Assembly: GCF_003352045.1 (NCBI RefSeq)
Contig: NZ_CP025815.1
Coordinates: 496,001 to 560,000, forward strand
Direction of reading: 5' to 3'
Length of the DNA stretch: 64,000 nucleotides
Origin: Sulfitobacter sp. JL08
GTDB lineage: Bacteria > Pseudomonadota > Alphaproteobacteria > Rhodobacterales > Rhodobacteraceae
This document shows, in pieces, positions 34,928 through 44,170 of this stretch. The translations under genes and the position numbers were made by a program. Within the stretch, counting starts at the first letter, position 1; every line of letters starts with the position of its first letter. Below the pieces are notes generated by a model. That model did not search any database. It had not been told where the DNA came from and was given only the letters and a program-made list of their open reading frames with translations.

Positions 34928-34999
34928 AGCCTGTCGTTGCAGAGTCACGCGGCCAAACCTTTCCGAAACGGGTTCGAAATGATCCGACACCGCCAACGG

Positions 35000-35797
35000 C
35001 TAGGACAGATCTATCGTCAAACCATCCTTCAGATAGGGCAGCCTTTTCTGGGCGGCAGCCACGCGCGACTTGTCTATATCGCCGTAAATGATGGTCGCAG
35101 ATGCGCCGGCGCGTGCTACTTCGATACCATCCGGGGCGGCGATGACACTCGCGCCCAGAAATTCACTGCCGTTTTCCACACCCCCGCTGTTGGCATAGGC
35201 AAGGTAGACACCGTTTTCGTAGGCCCGCGTCGGGATCATTGTATGGGCCACCCATGACCAATCCGACCCAAGCGCTGTCGGCACCAGAACAAGATCGGCG
35301 CCAAGCTGGGCAACATGGCGCACCGTTTCCGGAAACTCGGCATCATAACAGATCAGCGTCGCGATTTTCAGCTTGTGGTATTCAAACAGATGACACCCGC
35401 GTCCGGGCGTGAAATACGCCTTTTCAAAACCGGGTGGCAGCACCAGTTTGCGTTGGTGGCACAACACGGTGCGATCCGCAGAAACGCACAGAGCCGCGTT
35501 GTATAGAGCATCTTCCGAACGTTCCGCAAAACCATAATGGATCGCAACACCCGCTTCGTGCGCCATGTCGGCAATGGCGGCAAAGGTCGGTCCATCCGCG
35601 ACCTCGGCGCGGGTTCTGATCGCATCCCCGATGTTGTATCCGCAGGCAAACAGTTCCGGCAGCAGCAACAGGTCGGCGCCCGAATTCGCAATATCGGGCA
35701 GAATTGAACGCAACCAGTCCAACCTGTCTGTCGGAGAGTTCAGGTCAGCCGGGGCTTGGGCTACGGCCAGACGAAACACGGGCTGCACACTCAGCAT
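35000..35797 (-). CDS. Carbon-nitrogen hydrolase (nitrilase superfamily)
   Basis: A 265-aa amidase-fold enzyme with the Glu-Lys-Cys triad: Glu48 in LLLPELFACGYN, Lys117 in HQRKLVLPPGFEKAYF and Cys150 in LICYDAEFPE. A nearby second Glu (FPETVR) is normal. Members hydrolyse amides or N-carbamoyl groups, and some are omega-amidases working with aminotransferases. The ATG overlaps the end of the creatinase-like gene by 7 bp, so the two are translationally coupled and convergent with the TRAP operon. Confidence 0.92.
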   Translation of the reverse strand: MLSVQPVFRLAVAQAPADLNSPTDRLDWLRSILPDIANSGADLLLLPELFACGYNIGDAIRTRAEVADGPTFAAIADMAHEAGVAIHYGFAERSEDALYNAALCVSADRTVLCHQRKLVLPPGFEKAYFTPGRGCHLFEYHKLKIATLICYDAEFPETVRHVAQLGADLVLVPTALGSDWSWVAHTMIPTRAYENGVYLAYANSGGVENGSEFLGASVIAAPDGIEVARAGASATIIYGDIDKSRVAAAQKRLPYLKDGLTIDLS

Positions 35798-36948
35798 TCT
35801 GTCACAAGCAACTGTCGGGGATAGTCGGTCAGGTATTCACAGCCGTCTTCTGTCACCACGATGCTGTCACCGATCCGTCCGGCCGTCACCCCGTCAATCG
35901 AAATCCCGCCATCCACCGCAAAGGTCATTCCGGGTTGCAGAACTGTGGTATCTCCGGCCTTGAGTTCGGGGGCCTCAAGATAGGCGATGCCGATAGACCG
36001 GCCAGTGCGGTACCCTGTCTGGTATCCGCGTTCGGCATAAACCGCGTTGGCCGCTGCCGCCACGTCCTGGGCCGCAACACCCGGTCGTATCGTGGCAATG
36101 GCGGCTTGCTGCGCATCTATTGCGGCCTGCTGTACTTGTGCCGCTTCGTCCGTCACGTCGACGATGTGGAACATCCGGTCAAATCCTAGCTTGTATTGCT
36201 TGAACTGCGCCATGTTGCAGAAACAGAAATAGACCGGATCATAGCGTTCATATGTTTTGACCGATGCGCGCCGATGGACCATAGACGCGTCCCTGCCGCT
36301 TTGCAGGATTTGCAGATTATGGATCATCGGAGAGACTAACCGTTCCCAGCCTTTCGCAGACAGGAAACCCGCCGCGCGCCGGGTGCCTGCTTCAATAACC
36401 GCCAGAGCACTTTCGTATTCGCGCGCCCCGATTGCGAGCGATCCGTGCGCCGCAGCCATCATCGCGGCGGCAACCTCTCCTGCCTGTTTCATCACAGAGA
36501 TTTCCAGTGGTGATTTAATCATCCGCTGCGCGCCCAGAACCGGCCCGATATCCTTGAGCACAGCAGAAGGATAGCGTTCGTCGACATAGTTGCGCACGAT
36601 TGCCGGAATGTCCGATCGCTCGATCCAGATTTCACGCGGGGTTTCGGGCAAGACCTCGGACAAGGCGCGACTCCAGCTTCGATGACCTGCGTCCTCCCAG
36701 GTGCGCACGTCATCGACCCAGGTCATTTCTGCAACCATTTCACTTTCCATAAGTGGCGTGATCACAGTGGGAAGGTCATCGGCGGGAACAACCAGCATGG
36801 TCGGGCGGCCGAATTCAATGCCCAGATAACCCCAGAACCCTGCAAGATAGGCTATGGAACTTTCAGAGGTGAAGACCGCATGGGAAATGCCCAGTTCTTG
36901 CATCCGGTCTTGCAACACCTTGGTTCGCGCAATCGCTTCGTCCAACAT
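35791..36948 (-). CDS. Creatinase/ectoine-hydrolase-like M24 protein without metal ligands
   Basis: A 385-aa pita-bread-fold protein. The N-terminal creatinase domain (about 1-135; FTSESSIAYLAGFWGYLG) and the C-terminal catalytic-fold domain are both recognisable. The five metal ligands of M24 aminopeptidases are mostly missing: the first Asp region reads CFCNMAQF, the GHG-type His region reads TGRSIGIAYLEAP, and the two Glu become Asp and Gly (FAVDGG, GRIGDS). Creatinase and ectoine hydrolase of the same fold also work without metals on C-N bonds, so a hydrolase of that type fits best. It is coupled to the nitrilase-type gene. Confidence 0.85.
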   Translation of the reverse strand: MLDEAIARTKVLQDRMQELGISHAVFTSESSIAYLAGFWGYLGIEFGRPTMLVVPADDLPTVITPLMESEMVAEMTWVDDVRTWEDAGHRSWSRALSEVLPETPREIWIERSDIPAIVRNYVDERYPSAVLKDIGPVLGAQRMIKSPLEISVMKQAGEVAAAMMAAAHGSLAIGAREYESALAVIEAGTRRAAGFLSAKGWERLVSPMIHNLQILQSGRDASMVHRRASVKTYERYDPVYFCFCNMAQFKQYKLGFDRMFHIVDVTDEAAQVQQAAIDAQQAAIATIRPGVAAQDVAAAANAVYAERGYQTGYRTGRSIGIAYLEAPELKAGDTTVLQPGMTFAVDGGISIDGVTAGRIGDSIVVTEDGCEYLTDYPRQLLVTEC

Positions 36949-37302
36949 ATCCGGTCATACCCTCGCTTCGCCCATTGCGATCTGACCGCCAGTCTAACCG
37001 GCTTCGCACCGGCTGATATAGAATTACCGACGATCCGTGTCGCATATTGCGAGCCGGCTCGCGCTTTCCGAAACCTGTGACAGTGGACAATCAATGCTCC
37101 GTCTTGCGGGAAAAGGCCAAGGTGTCGCGAACACTTGTAAGCGGCTGTGGGATTGATCGCTGTGGTGTAGCGCTGCGAAAACTGCACACCGTCCCATTCG
37201 CGCAGGGATGAAAGTAGCATTTCTTAACGTGCGTTAATGCCCGCATCTGCCGTATGCGAAAAGTTTCGTGCTTGAAGACACTGATGCGAAAAGGAGGGTT
37301 TC
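36949..37302. other. Intergenic region between catabolic locus and PHA block
   Basis: About 354 bp without a supported gene. It separates the creatinase-like operon (leftward) from the PHA block (rightward). Its right end carries the FNR/Dnr-like box at 37224-37237. An incomplete look-alike (GATTGATCGCTGTGGT) occurs near 37151. Confidence 0.6.
37224..37237. promoter_or_regulatory. FNR/Dnr-type box (perfect palindrome)
   Basis: TTAACGTGCGTTAA, arms TTAAC and GTTAA around GTGC. It lies 66 bp before the small membrane protein gene that leads into phaC. This is the form typical of Dnr/NnrR-like regulators. Confidence 0.7.
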
Positions 37303-37572
37303 ATGGATCGCCTGAGTATCATTTTGACCCTGTTGGCGGCGTTTGTCCTGATGGGCGGGTCGGTGATCACAGTGTTGGTCATCGGTCTTTATACTTGGCA
37401 GTCGGTCTTGGGCGCAGCGCTCGCGCGGCTACTGCTCGCGTGGCCTGCCGCCTACTTGATGTCACGCCCGATCAAGCGAAAGACACCGCACTGGAGGCTG
37501 CAAAGCAGCAAACCAGGTGCGCCAAATGCAAACCGAACTGATTATCAAGAAACCCAAGCCGCAAACCGGTGA
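37303..37572 (+). CDS. Small membrane protein leading the PHA block
   Basis: An 89-aa protein with a strong AAGGAGG site 8 bp upstream. Two membrane helices (about 5-29 and 31-53, separated by a short turn) and a basic, Gln/Asn-rich tail are visible. I do not know a family name. Its position between the FNR/Dnr box and phaC suggests co-expression with PHA synthase under oxygen limitation. Confidence 0.75.
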   Translation: MDRLSIILTLLAAFVLMGGSVITVLVIGLYTWQSVLGAALARLLLAWPAAYLMSRPIKRKTPHWRLQSSKPGAPNANRTDYQETQAANR

Positions 37573-37677
37573 AAGAGAACGCTGAATATCACGGATCGCA
37601 CTACTGGCCGCGAATAGCGGCAAACGGATGGATTGGCGGCGCGGGTCTGTCCGACGGGCAAAGAGAAAAGGACCATT

Positions 37678-39561
37678 ATGGAGCAGACAGGAACCGAAAC
37701 CGAAACGGATGCAACATCTATACCGCCCGCCCACTCAAAGGATGATACCTCAGAGCAGCAAGGCGCCCCCAACGGAGAGGATCGTGCCGGGCTGGATGCG
37801 GAGCCGCCGGAATTCGAGCGTTCTGCTCCGTTCGAGACCCCGGACCGCTACAGCACGAAAAGCATAGACAGGGCAACCGACGCGCATCTGGCAAGGTTCA
37901 CGCTGGGCGTGTCGCCCTATGGGCTGGCGTCAACATTCTTCACCTGGGGTGTCCACCTGATGGGCGCGCCAGGCAAGCAGGCGCAACTGATCGAAAAAGC
38001 GGTACGCAAAGCGGCCCGGTTGGCTGTCTATGCCGGAACTGCCGCGCGCAATCCCGGCTGTGATCCCTGTATCGAACCGCTGGCCCACGATAAACGCTTC
38101 AAGGATGAAAGCTGGCAGCGCTGGCCCTATAACCTGATCTACCAGAATTTCCTGCTGACCCAGCAGTGGTGGTACAACGCCGCCCGCGATATCGACGGGG
38201 TGTCGGACCGCGAGGAACAGGTTGTATCATTCGTCACGCGACAGATGCTTGATCTGATGTCCCCGTCAAACTTTATCGCAACAAACCCTGAAGTCGCGGC
38301 AGAGACTGTGCGCCAGGGCGGTGCCATTCTGCTGCATGGCTGGCAGAATTTTGTAGAGGATTGGGAACGCGCCGTTTCCGGCAAGCTGCCGGTCGGGACG
38401 GAAAACTATCTGCCGGGCAGGGATGTGGCGGTGACGCCCGGCAAGGTGGTATTTCGCAATCGCCTGCTGGAACTGATCCAATACGCACCCGCGACGAAAA
38501 AGGTAAAAGCCGAACCGCTCCTGATCATCCCGGCCTGGATCATGAAATATTATATTCTTGATCTCAGCCCCGAAAACTCCTTGGTGCGCTATCTTGTAGA
38601 GCAGGGATATACGGTTTTCATCGCCTCCTGGCGCAACCCCACGGCGGAAGACCGCGATATGGGGGTGGCCGATTACCTGAAGGCCGTCGATGATGCGATG
38701 GATGCAGTCAGGGCAATCGTGCCTGACCAGAAAATACACGCGCTGGGCTATTGTCTGGGCGGAACCCTGATGTCGGCAAAGGCCGCGCAGATGGCCCGTG
38801 ACGGCGATGACCGGCTTGCGACGTTCACCTCACTCGCCACGCAGACGGATTTTGAAGAACCCGATGAACTGCAACTGTTCATCAGCGAAAGCGAGGTATC
38901 GTTTCTGGAAAACATGATGTGGGATCAGGGTTATCTGGATACCAAGCAGATGGCGGGGGCCTTCCAGCTGTTGCGCTCGGTCGATCTTATCTGGTCGCGC
39001 TACGTGCACGAATACCTGATGGGCCGTCGGCAGGAGATGTTCGATCTGATGGCGTGGAACGCCGATGCCACCCGTATGCCTTACAAGATGCACAGCGAAT
39101 ATCTGCGCCATATTTTCATGAACAACGAACTGGCCGAGGGGCAATACCAGATCGGGGGTAGTCCCGTTGCGATCAGCGATATCGACATACCGCTGTTTTG
39201 CGTTTCCACAACTTCGGATCATGTTGCGCCCTGGCGGTCTGTGTACAAACTGCACCTTCTGGCAGACACCGATATTACCTTTGTGCTGACAAGCGGCGGG
39301 CATAACGCGGGCATCATCAGTGAACCGGGGCATGCGGGGCGTACTTACCGTATTTCGACAACCGGCAGGGATGACCCGTATCAGGCGCCTGATGCATGGG
39401 AGGCGGCGGCAGAGGAACAGCAAGGATCCTGGTGGCCCGAACTTGTCGGATGGTTGGACAAACATTCCACCGGCGAGACAGAGCCGCCCCGTCTGGGTGC
39501 ACGTTCGGGCCGTTTCAAGGCCAATGATGACGCACCGGGTTCCTATGTCTTTCAGAAGTGA
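37678..39561 (+). CDS. phaC: Class I poly(3-hydroxyalkanoate) synthase
   Basis: A 627-aa PHA synthase starting at 37678 after an AAAAGGA site. The lipase-like box GYCLGG contains the nucleophile Cys359. The partner Asp514 is in TTSDHVAPW and the general base His542 in TSGGHNAGI, a full triad. The N-terminal PhaC_N domain includes the NPRxxPxxF-like region and the HGWQNFVEDW segment. The enzyme polymerises hydroxyacyl-CoA into storage granules. It is followed 96 bp later by a phosphotransacylase and, further on, by granule-type proteins (phasin-like gene at 59068), pointing to carbon storage as a theme of this region. Confidence 0.95.
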   Translation: MEQTGTETETDATSIPPAHSKDDTSEQQGAPNGEDRAGLDAEPPEFERSAPFETPDRYSTKSIDRATDAHLARFTLGVSPYGLASTFFTWGVHLMGAPGKQAQLIEKAVRKAARLAVYAGTAARNPGCDPCIEPLAHDKRFKDESWQRWPYNLIYQNFLLTQQWWYNAARDIDGVSDREEQVVSFVTRQMLDLMSPSNFIATNPEVAAETVRQGGAILLHGWQNFVEDWERAVSGKLPVGTENYLPGRDVAVTPGKVVFRNRLLELIQYAPATKKVKAEPLLIIPAWIMKYYILDLSPENSLVRYLVEQGYTVFIASWRNPTAEDRDMGVADYLKAVDDAMDAVRAIVPDQKIHALGYCLGGTLMSAKAAQMARDGDDRLATFTSLATQTDFEEPDELQLFISESEVSFLENMMWDQGYLDTKQMAGAFQLLRSVDLIWSRYVHEYLMGRRQEMFDLMAWNADATRMPYKMHSEYLRHIFMNNELAEGQYQIGGSPVAISDIDIPLFCVSTTSDHVAPWRSVYKLHLLADTDITFVLTSGGHNAGIISEPGHAGRTYRISTTGRDDPYQAPDAWEAAAEEQQGSWWPELVGWLDKHSTGETEPPRLGARSGRFKANDDAPGSYVFQK

Positions 39562-39657
39562 CGCGAAACGCCTTTTTAGGCGGCAACGCCGGGTGCGCGC
39601 TGTATTGGCTGATCCATCAACGAAGCCAAAATAAGGTTTTGAAGGAAGGTGAAATTC

Positions 39658-40671
39658 ATGCCTCTTGAAGAAGACGAAGCCAAGGCCTTGCACGAGTTGG
39701 AACAGAAAGATGAGAAGGCCCACAGGCACCGGCCTGATCGGTTTTCGCGTCTGGAAGATATGGCCAGAACCCTTGAAAATGTGCCCGTTGCGGTTGTGTG
39801 GCCAGTCGATGCGCCCAGCCTTCAAGGCGCACTGGAAAGCTGGCGGGCAGACCTGATCGCGCCGGTACTTGTGGGCCCCGAAGATCGGATCAAAGCCGTC
39901 GCGGACAAGGAAGGCATGTCGCTTGGCGCGCTTGAAATTGTTTCGGCTTCGAGTCCGGAGGAGGCTGCGCAAAAGGCGGTGGAAATGGCAGTTTCCGGCA
40001 AAGTGCGCGGCCTGATGAAAGGCGCGTTGCACACCAAGGCGTTGATGCACGCCATTGTCACGGAAAAAGCCATGCGCACAGACCGCAGGATGAGCCATGT
40101 GTTCGCTATGGATGTGCCGGATTTTGACCGGTTGCTGTTTATTTCGGACGCTGCATTGAACGTACGCCCCGATCTGAAATGTCTGCGCGATATCGTGTGC
40201 AACGCCATCACCCTGACCCACGCGCTTGGGATCAATCGGCCAAAGGTGGCGCTTTTGTCTGCGACGGAAAACATCGATGAAGAAATCGAGTCCACGATAC
40301 TGGCCGCAGCGATCTGCAAGATGGCGGATCGCGGAACGATCACGGGGGCAGACATTGACGGGCCGTTGGCGATGGATCTGGCCGTGTCGCCGCGCGCCGT
40401 AGCCATCAAGGGCATCAGATCAAAGGTTGCCGGACATGCTGATGTGCTGATTGTGCCGGACCTGGTGTCGGGTAATATTCTGGCCAAGAATCTGGATTAC
40501 CTGGCCGAGGCCGAAGCGGCAGGGATCGTGATGGGGGCTGCTGTGCCGATTGCACTGACAAGCCGGGCCGATACCACAGCCGAACGGCGCGCATCGGCGG
40601 CGTTGCTTTGCATTGTCGCCGCCGCCAATCAAACAGGCCCATCGCAAGCGGCCGGATCAAACCACCAGTGA
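39658..40671 (+). CDS. Phosphate acetyl/butyryl transferase
   Basis: A 337-aa phosphotransacylase (PTA/PTB domain) starting at ATG 39658 after AAGGAAGG. The C-terminal motifs GPLAMDLAVSPRAV, DVLIVPDLVSGNILAKNLDYLA and GIVMGAAVPIALTSRADT are those of phosphate acetyl/butyryltransferases. The enzyme interconverts acyl-CoA and acyl-phosphate. Next to phaC it may balance acetyl-CoA or hydroxybutyryl-CoA and, with an acetate kinase elsewhere, make ATP without respiration. It converges on the ATPase operon with only 7 bp between the stops. Confidence 0.93.
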   Translation: MPLEEDEAKALHELEQKDEKAHRHRPDRFSRLEDMARTLENVPVAVVWPVDAPSLQGALESWRADLIAPVLVGPEDRIKAVADKEGMSLGALEIVSASSPEEAAQKAVEMAVSGKVRGLMKGALHTKALMHAIVTEKAMRTDRRMSHVFAMDVPDFDRLLFISDAALNVRPDLKCLRDIVCNAITLTHALGINRPKVALLSATENIDEEIESTILAAAICKMADRGTITGADIDGPLAMDLAVSPRAVAIKGIRSKVAGHADVLIVPDLVSGNILAKNLDYLAEAEAAGIVMGAAVPIALTSRADTTAERRASAALLCIVAAANQTGPSQAAGSNHQ

Positions 40672-40678
40672 AGCTTAA

Positions 40679-41560
40679 TCAATCGTCCGGGCCTGCCGCC
40701 TCGTAGCCGGCAATCACATCCATCAGTTCGCGGGTGATGCTTTCTTGCCGCTTTTGACGGAACGCGCCCGTAAGGTCTTCGCGCCGCTCTTCGATGTTTC
40801 GTTCGGCGTTTTGCATGGTGGCAAGACGCGTGGCGTGTTCACTGACCAGCGCTTCTGCCAGGGCGCGGTACAGCACCAGAAAAAGCCGTTCACGGATCAA
40901 CCAGGACAGCAACGCATCCCGCTCCATACTGAACACAGGAAGTCCGCGCACGGGCCAAGTGGTTTTCGCCGCGTTTTCAAGGCCTTCCTCTGGTATCGGA
41001 AGAAGCTGGCGCATCAACGGCTGCGCAGTGTTGGCCCCTCGCCGCCGGTTGTGGGCAACCCTCACACGTGACACGCCATGCTGTGTGATCCATCGGTCAA
41101 TCGTGATGATCACGGACTGAACGACGCTGTTGAAACCGTCGATTGAACCCGGCACCGTGAACAGGGTGTCTGCCGCATACCCCGCCGCATCAAGCCGCGC
41201 CGCCGCCCGCACACCCAGAACGCCCAGCATCGGTTCTGTGCCGGATAAATGGTTTGCGGCAAAGCGGCTGACGACTTCGTTGTAGCGCCCGCAAAGCCCT
41301 CGGTCCGAACCGATCACGATCAGGGCCTCGCGGTCTGTATCTCTGGTGCGATTGCGGTGCGGCGCAATACTCAGGGCGCGCGTTTCCTCAAGAACAGCCG
41401 CAAACCCCAGATCTATCGTGCGCTCATAATCGGCCAAAGCGTCTTCTGCGCGCTCGTACTGCCGGATGCTGACCGCTGAAAGCGACTTCATCGTCCGCAC
41501 GATCGACTGGATGTCTTTCGTGGTGTTCAGCGCGTCAGACAGGCTTTCAAGCGTTTCCAT
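40679..41560 (-). CDS. atpG: N-ATPase F1 gamma subunit
   Basis: A 293-aa central-stalk subunit, last gene of the N-ATPase operon. The N-terminal helix ([20 protein letters not shown] region) and the C-terminal helix ([20 protein letters not shown] then [20 protein letters not shown]) form the coiled coil that turns inside alpha3beta3. The start overlaps the end of atpA by 14 bp. It is divergent from housekeeping gamma subunits, as expected for N-type enzymes. Confidence 0.9.
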   Translation of the reverse strand: METLESLSDALNTTKDIQSIVRTMKSLSAVSIRQYERAEDALADYERTIDLGFAAVLEETRALSIAPHRNRTRDTDREALIVIGSDRGLCGRYNEVVSRFAANHLSGTEPMLGVLGVRAAARLDAAGYAADTLFTVPGSIDGFNSVVQSVIITIDRWITQHGVSRVRVAHNRRRGANTAQPLMRQLLPIPEEGLENAAKTTWPVRGLPVFSMERDALLSWLIRERLFLVLYRALAEALVSEHATRLATMQNAERNIEERREDLTGAFRQKRQESITRELMDVIAGYEAAGPDD

Positions 41561-43085
41561 CTGCGGTCTCGTTCTTCTTGGGGTCCAACGCCTTGCGCAT
41601 GGTTTCGATCAACGCGTCACGGTCGTCCTGGCTGAAATCCTCGCCATCTTCCATCTTTTCGCACAGATCCGGATGGGCCTTTCGGATTGCATCCTGCACG
41701 GTCTTTTCCGCGTCCGGAATGTCATCCACGGGGATTGCGTCAAACAAGCCTTCCGTTGCGGCCAGCAGCACGGCGATCTGTTCGGGCACCGCCAGATGCT
41801 GATGTTCGCGTTGCTTCAGCACTTCGCGCACCTGCTTGCCGCGGGTCAGCTTGTCCTGCGTTTCATCGTCCAACTGGGTGCCAAAGCGCGCGAAACTTTC
41901 CAGTTCCTCGAACTGCGCATACATCAGCCGCAGGTTCCCCGCGACAGCGCGGAAGGCGGGCAATTGCACCTTGCCACCCACCCGGCTGACCGATGTCCCG
42001 ATGTCGATGGCCGGCAGTTGCCCTTTTTCGAACAGGTCAGGCGAAAGATAAACCTGACCATCGGTGATCGAGATAAGGTTGGTCGGAATATAGGCCGATA
42101 TGTTCTGGGCCTGCGTTTCCACCACTGGAAGGGCTGTCAGCGAACCGCCTCCATGTTCATCGCGCAGGTGCGTCGCGCGTTCAAGCAACCGGGAATGAAT
42201 GTAAAAGATGTCACCGGGATAAGCCTCGCGGCCCGGCGGGCGGCGCAACAGCAGCGACAATTCGCGATAGGCGCGCGCATGGCGTGTCAGATCATCATAG
42301 ACGATCAGAACATCGCGCCCCTGCGCCATGAAGTATTCGGCCATTGTTGTCGCGGCATAGGGCGCCACAAATTGCAGGCCCGGCGCATCATCCCCGCCCG
42401 CGACAACGACGATTGTACGGTCCATCGCATCGCCCTTGCGCAGATCCGCGATCACGCGGGCCACGGCCGAGGCGCGCTGACCGATGGCGCAGTAAATCGA
42501 CACGACGCCCGTGTCGTGCTGATTGAGGATCGCATCGACAGCAACAGCCGTCTTTCCGGTTTGCCGGTCGCCCAGGATCAGTTCGCGTTGTCCGCGTCCG
42601 ATGGGAATGGCCGCATCGATGGCCTTGATCCCGGTCTGAAGCGGCACGACGACAGGAGCACGATGCATGATCGGCGGGGCAGGGCGTTCGACCGGCAGGC
42701 GGTCTTTGGTATCAATCGGCCCTTTTGCGTCAATCGGCTGGCCCAATCCATCCACGACACGCCCCAACAGTTCTGCGCCTACAGGTACGTCCACAACGCG
42801 GCCTGTCCGGCGCAGCGCGTTGCCGGGGCGCAGCCTGTCGGTATCGCCCAGCACGATGACGCCGATGCGGTCTTGGCGCAGGTTTGATGCAATGCCCACA
42901 ATGCCATGGGGAAAGGACACCAGTTCATTAGCGTAGAGGTCGGTAAACCCGGCAATCTGGGCGACGCCGTTCCCCACAGACAGGACATGCGCGATTTCGG
43001 CCATTTCCAAACGGGTTTCAACTTGCTCGCGTGCCCGCTCCAGCGGATCGAACAGCGTTTCGGATAAGGTATCCAGCAATCCCAT
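41547..43085 (-). CDS. atpA: N-ATPase F1 alpha subunit
   Basis: A 512-aa alpha subunit. Walker A GDRQTGKT spans 172-179, and the [15 protein letters not shown] segment near residue 365 carries the alpha arginine finger region. The N-terminal beta-barrel ([20 protein letters not shown]) is intact. It forms the non-catalytic nucleotide sites of the F1 head. The C-terminus is extended and acidic ([20 protein letters not shown]), which is unlike the housekeeping subunit. Confidence 0.93.
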   Translation of the reverse strand: MGLLDTLSETLFDPLERAREQVETRLEMAEIAHVLSVGNGVAQIAGFTDLYANELVSFPHGIVGIASNLRQDRIGVIVLGDTDRLRPGNALRRTGRVVDVPVGAELLGRVVDGLGQPIDAKGPIDTKDRLPVERPAPPIMHRAPVVVPLQTGIKAIDAAIPIGRGQRELILGDRQTGKTAVAVDAILNQHDTGVVSIYCAIGQRASAVARVIADLRKGDAMDRTIVVVAGGDDAPGLQFVAPYAATTMAEYFMAQGRDVLIVYDDLTRHARAYRELSLLLRRPPGREAYPGDIFYIHSRLLERATHLRDEHGGGSLTALPVVETQAQNISAYIPTNLISITDGQVYLSPDLFEKGQLPAIDIGTSVSRVGGKVQLPAFRAVAGNLRLMYAQFEELESFARFGTQLDDETQDKLTRGKQVREVLKQREHQHLAVPEQIAVLLAATEGLFDAIPVDDIPDAEKTVQDAIRKAHPDLCEKMEDGEDFSQDDRDALIETMRKALDPKKNETADGNA

Positions 43086-43087
43086 GG

Positions 43088-43885
43088 TTATTTGCCCGAT
43101 TTGTCTGTTGCATGGCGCTGCGCGGGACCGGCGCTGTCTATTACCTCATCCAGTACGCCCTCAAGCCGTTTGAGGTAGCGGGCGGCCGACCATTCCAATG
43201 TCTGTTCGCCGATGATCAGCCGGACACCCATCACAAGATCTTCGTTTCGTTCGTAATGGACGTCGATATCGGTGTTCAGCGCCTTGTGTAAGGCGCGGGA
43301 GATCTGTCTGCGCGCACCCGGTTTCAGCGCAACGCTGCTTTCGATGCGGGCTGCATCGTCCGAACGCGCCGCCGCATCGGCAAGTTTTTCGCGTTTTTCC
43401 TCTTCCATGTCTTCCAGACGCGCCACGAACCCGCTGGCAATCTCTGTCGTCAGATCGGATCGGGCGTATTCCTGCACCATGTGCCCGGTGATGGCGATCA
43501 CCTGTTGGCCGGCGCGGCGGCGCAGCGTCTTGGCAAAGCTTTCGCGCTCTTCCTCAAGATGGCTGCGCCAGGTTTCGCGGCGGCCTTCCATGTCCTCTCG
43601 CAGGTCGGCTTCCAGACGTTTGCGAAGCGCCTGAGCCTCTTGTCTGGCATCTTCCAGTATCTGGTCTTTTTCGCTGTCCAGTTCCGCCTGCCTGGCGCGC
43701 AGCGTTTCGGCCTCCTCCTCTGCCGCCTGTCTGGCATCCTTGGCCTCGGCCAGCCGGTCTTCGATTTCCTTTTCCCGCCGCGTCATGGCCTGTGTGATGG
43801 GCTTGTAAAGAAACCGCTGCAACAGCCACACCAGAACAAGAAAGTTGGCGATCTGCGCAGCTACGGTGATCCAGTCGATCTGCAC
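43088..43885 (-). CDS. atpF: N-ATPase b subunit, long form
   Basis: A 265-aa subunit starting at GTG 43885, just after a GGGGGATAAGACC site that overlaps the atpE stop. An N-terminal membrane helix ([19 protein letters not shown]) is followed by about 120 residues of charged coiled coil and a further C-terminal domain (about 150-265; [20 protein letters not shown] onward). Ordinary b subunits have about 156-165 residues. N-ATPases lack a delta subunit, and the extra domain here may take over delta's role of tying the stator to F1. Confidence 0.88.
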   Translation of the reverse strand: MQIDWITVAAQIANFLVLVWLLQRFLYKPITQAMTRREKEIEDRLAEAKDARQAAEEEAETLRARQAELDSEKDQILEDARQEAQALRKRLEADLREDMEGRRETWRSHLEEERESFAKTLRRRAGQQVIAITGHMVQEYARSDLTTEIASGFVARLEDMEEEKREKLADAAARSDDAARIESSVALKPGARRQISRALHKALNTDIDVHYERNEDLVMGVRLIIGEQTLEWSAARYLKRLEGVLDEVIDSAGPAQRHATDKSGK

Positions 43886-43889
43886 GGTC

Positions 43890-44168
43890 TTATCCCCCGG
43901 CGGCCTGTTGCACCATGTCCGTGAACGGGTTGGCAAAAATCAGGATCATCGAAACGACAAAGCAATAGATGGCAGTCGATTCAATCATCGCCAGACTGAC
44001 GAAAAGTGTCCGGGTGATCGTGTCGGACGCATCGGGCTGTTGCGCCAGTGCCTGAAGCGCTTGTGCCGCTGCCCGCCCTTCGGCGAACGCGGGACCAATG
44101 GACCCGATGGCGATGGTCAGACCTGCGGTCACGATCGAAACGGCGGCGATCAGCGTTGAGGGATCCAT
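43890..44168 (-). CDS. atpE: N-ATPase c subunit with two-carboxylate ion-binding site
   Basis: A 92-aa rotor-ring hairpin. Helix 1 has GPAFAEGRAA with Glu30 at the position of Gln32 of the Ilyobacter tartaricus Na+ ring. Helix 2 has MIESTAIY with Glu63, Ser64 and Tyr68 matching Glu65, Ser66 and Tyr70. The spacing (33 residues) is the same. So the Na+-type ligand set is present, but with two carboxylates per subunit. N-ATPases were proposed to pump Na+; whether this ring moves Na+ or H+ needs experiment. Confidence 0.93.
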   Translation of the reverse strand: MDPSTLIAAVSIVTAGLTIAIGSIGPAFAEGRAAAQALQALAQQPDASDTITRTLFVSLAMIESTAIYCFVVSMILIFANPFTDMVQQAAGG

Positions 44169-44170
44169 GT

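Noticed and set aside
38830-40221. Long minus-strand open frame (463 codons) opposite phaC and the phosphotransacylase
   Set aside because: Spans two convincing genes and their spacer in antisense; composition is not protein-like.
41466-42887. Long plus-strand open frame (473 codons) opposite atpA
   Set aside because: Lies wholly inside the N-ATPase operon on the other strand, with no ribosome site or recognisable domain.
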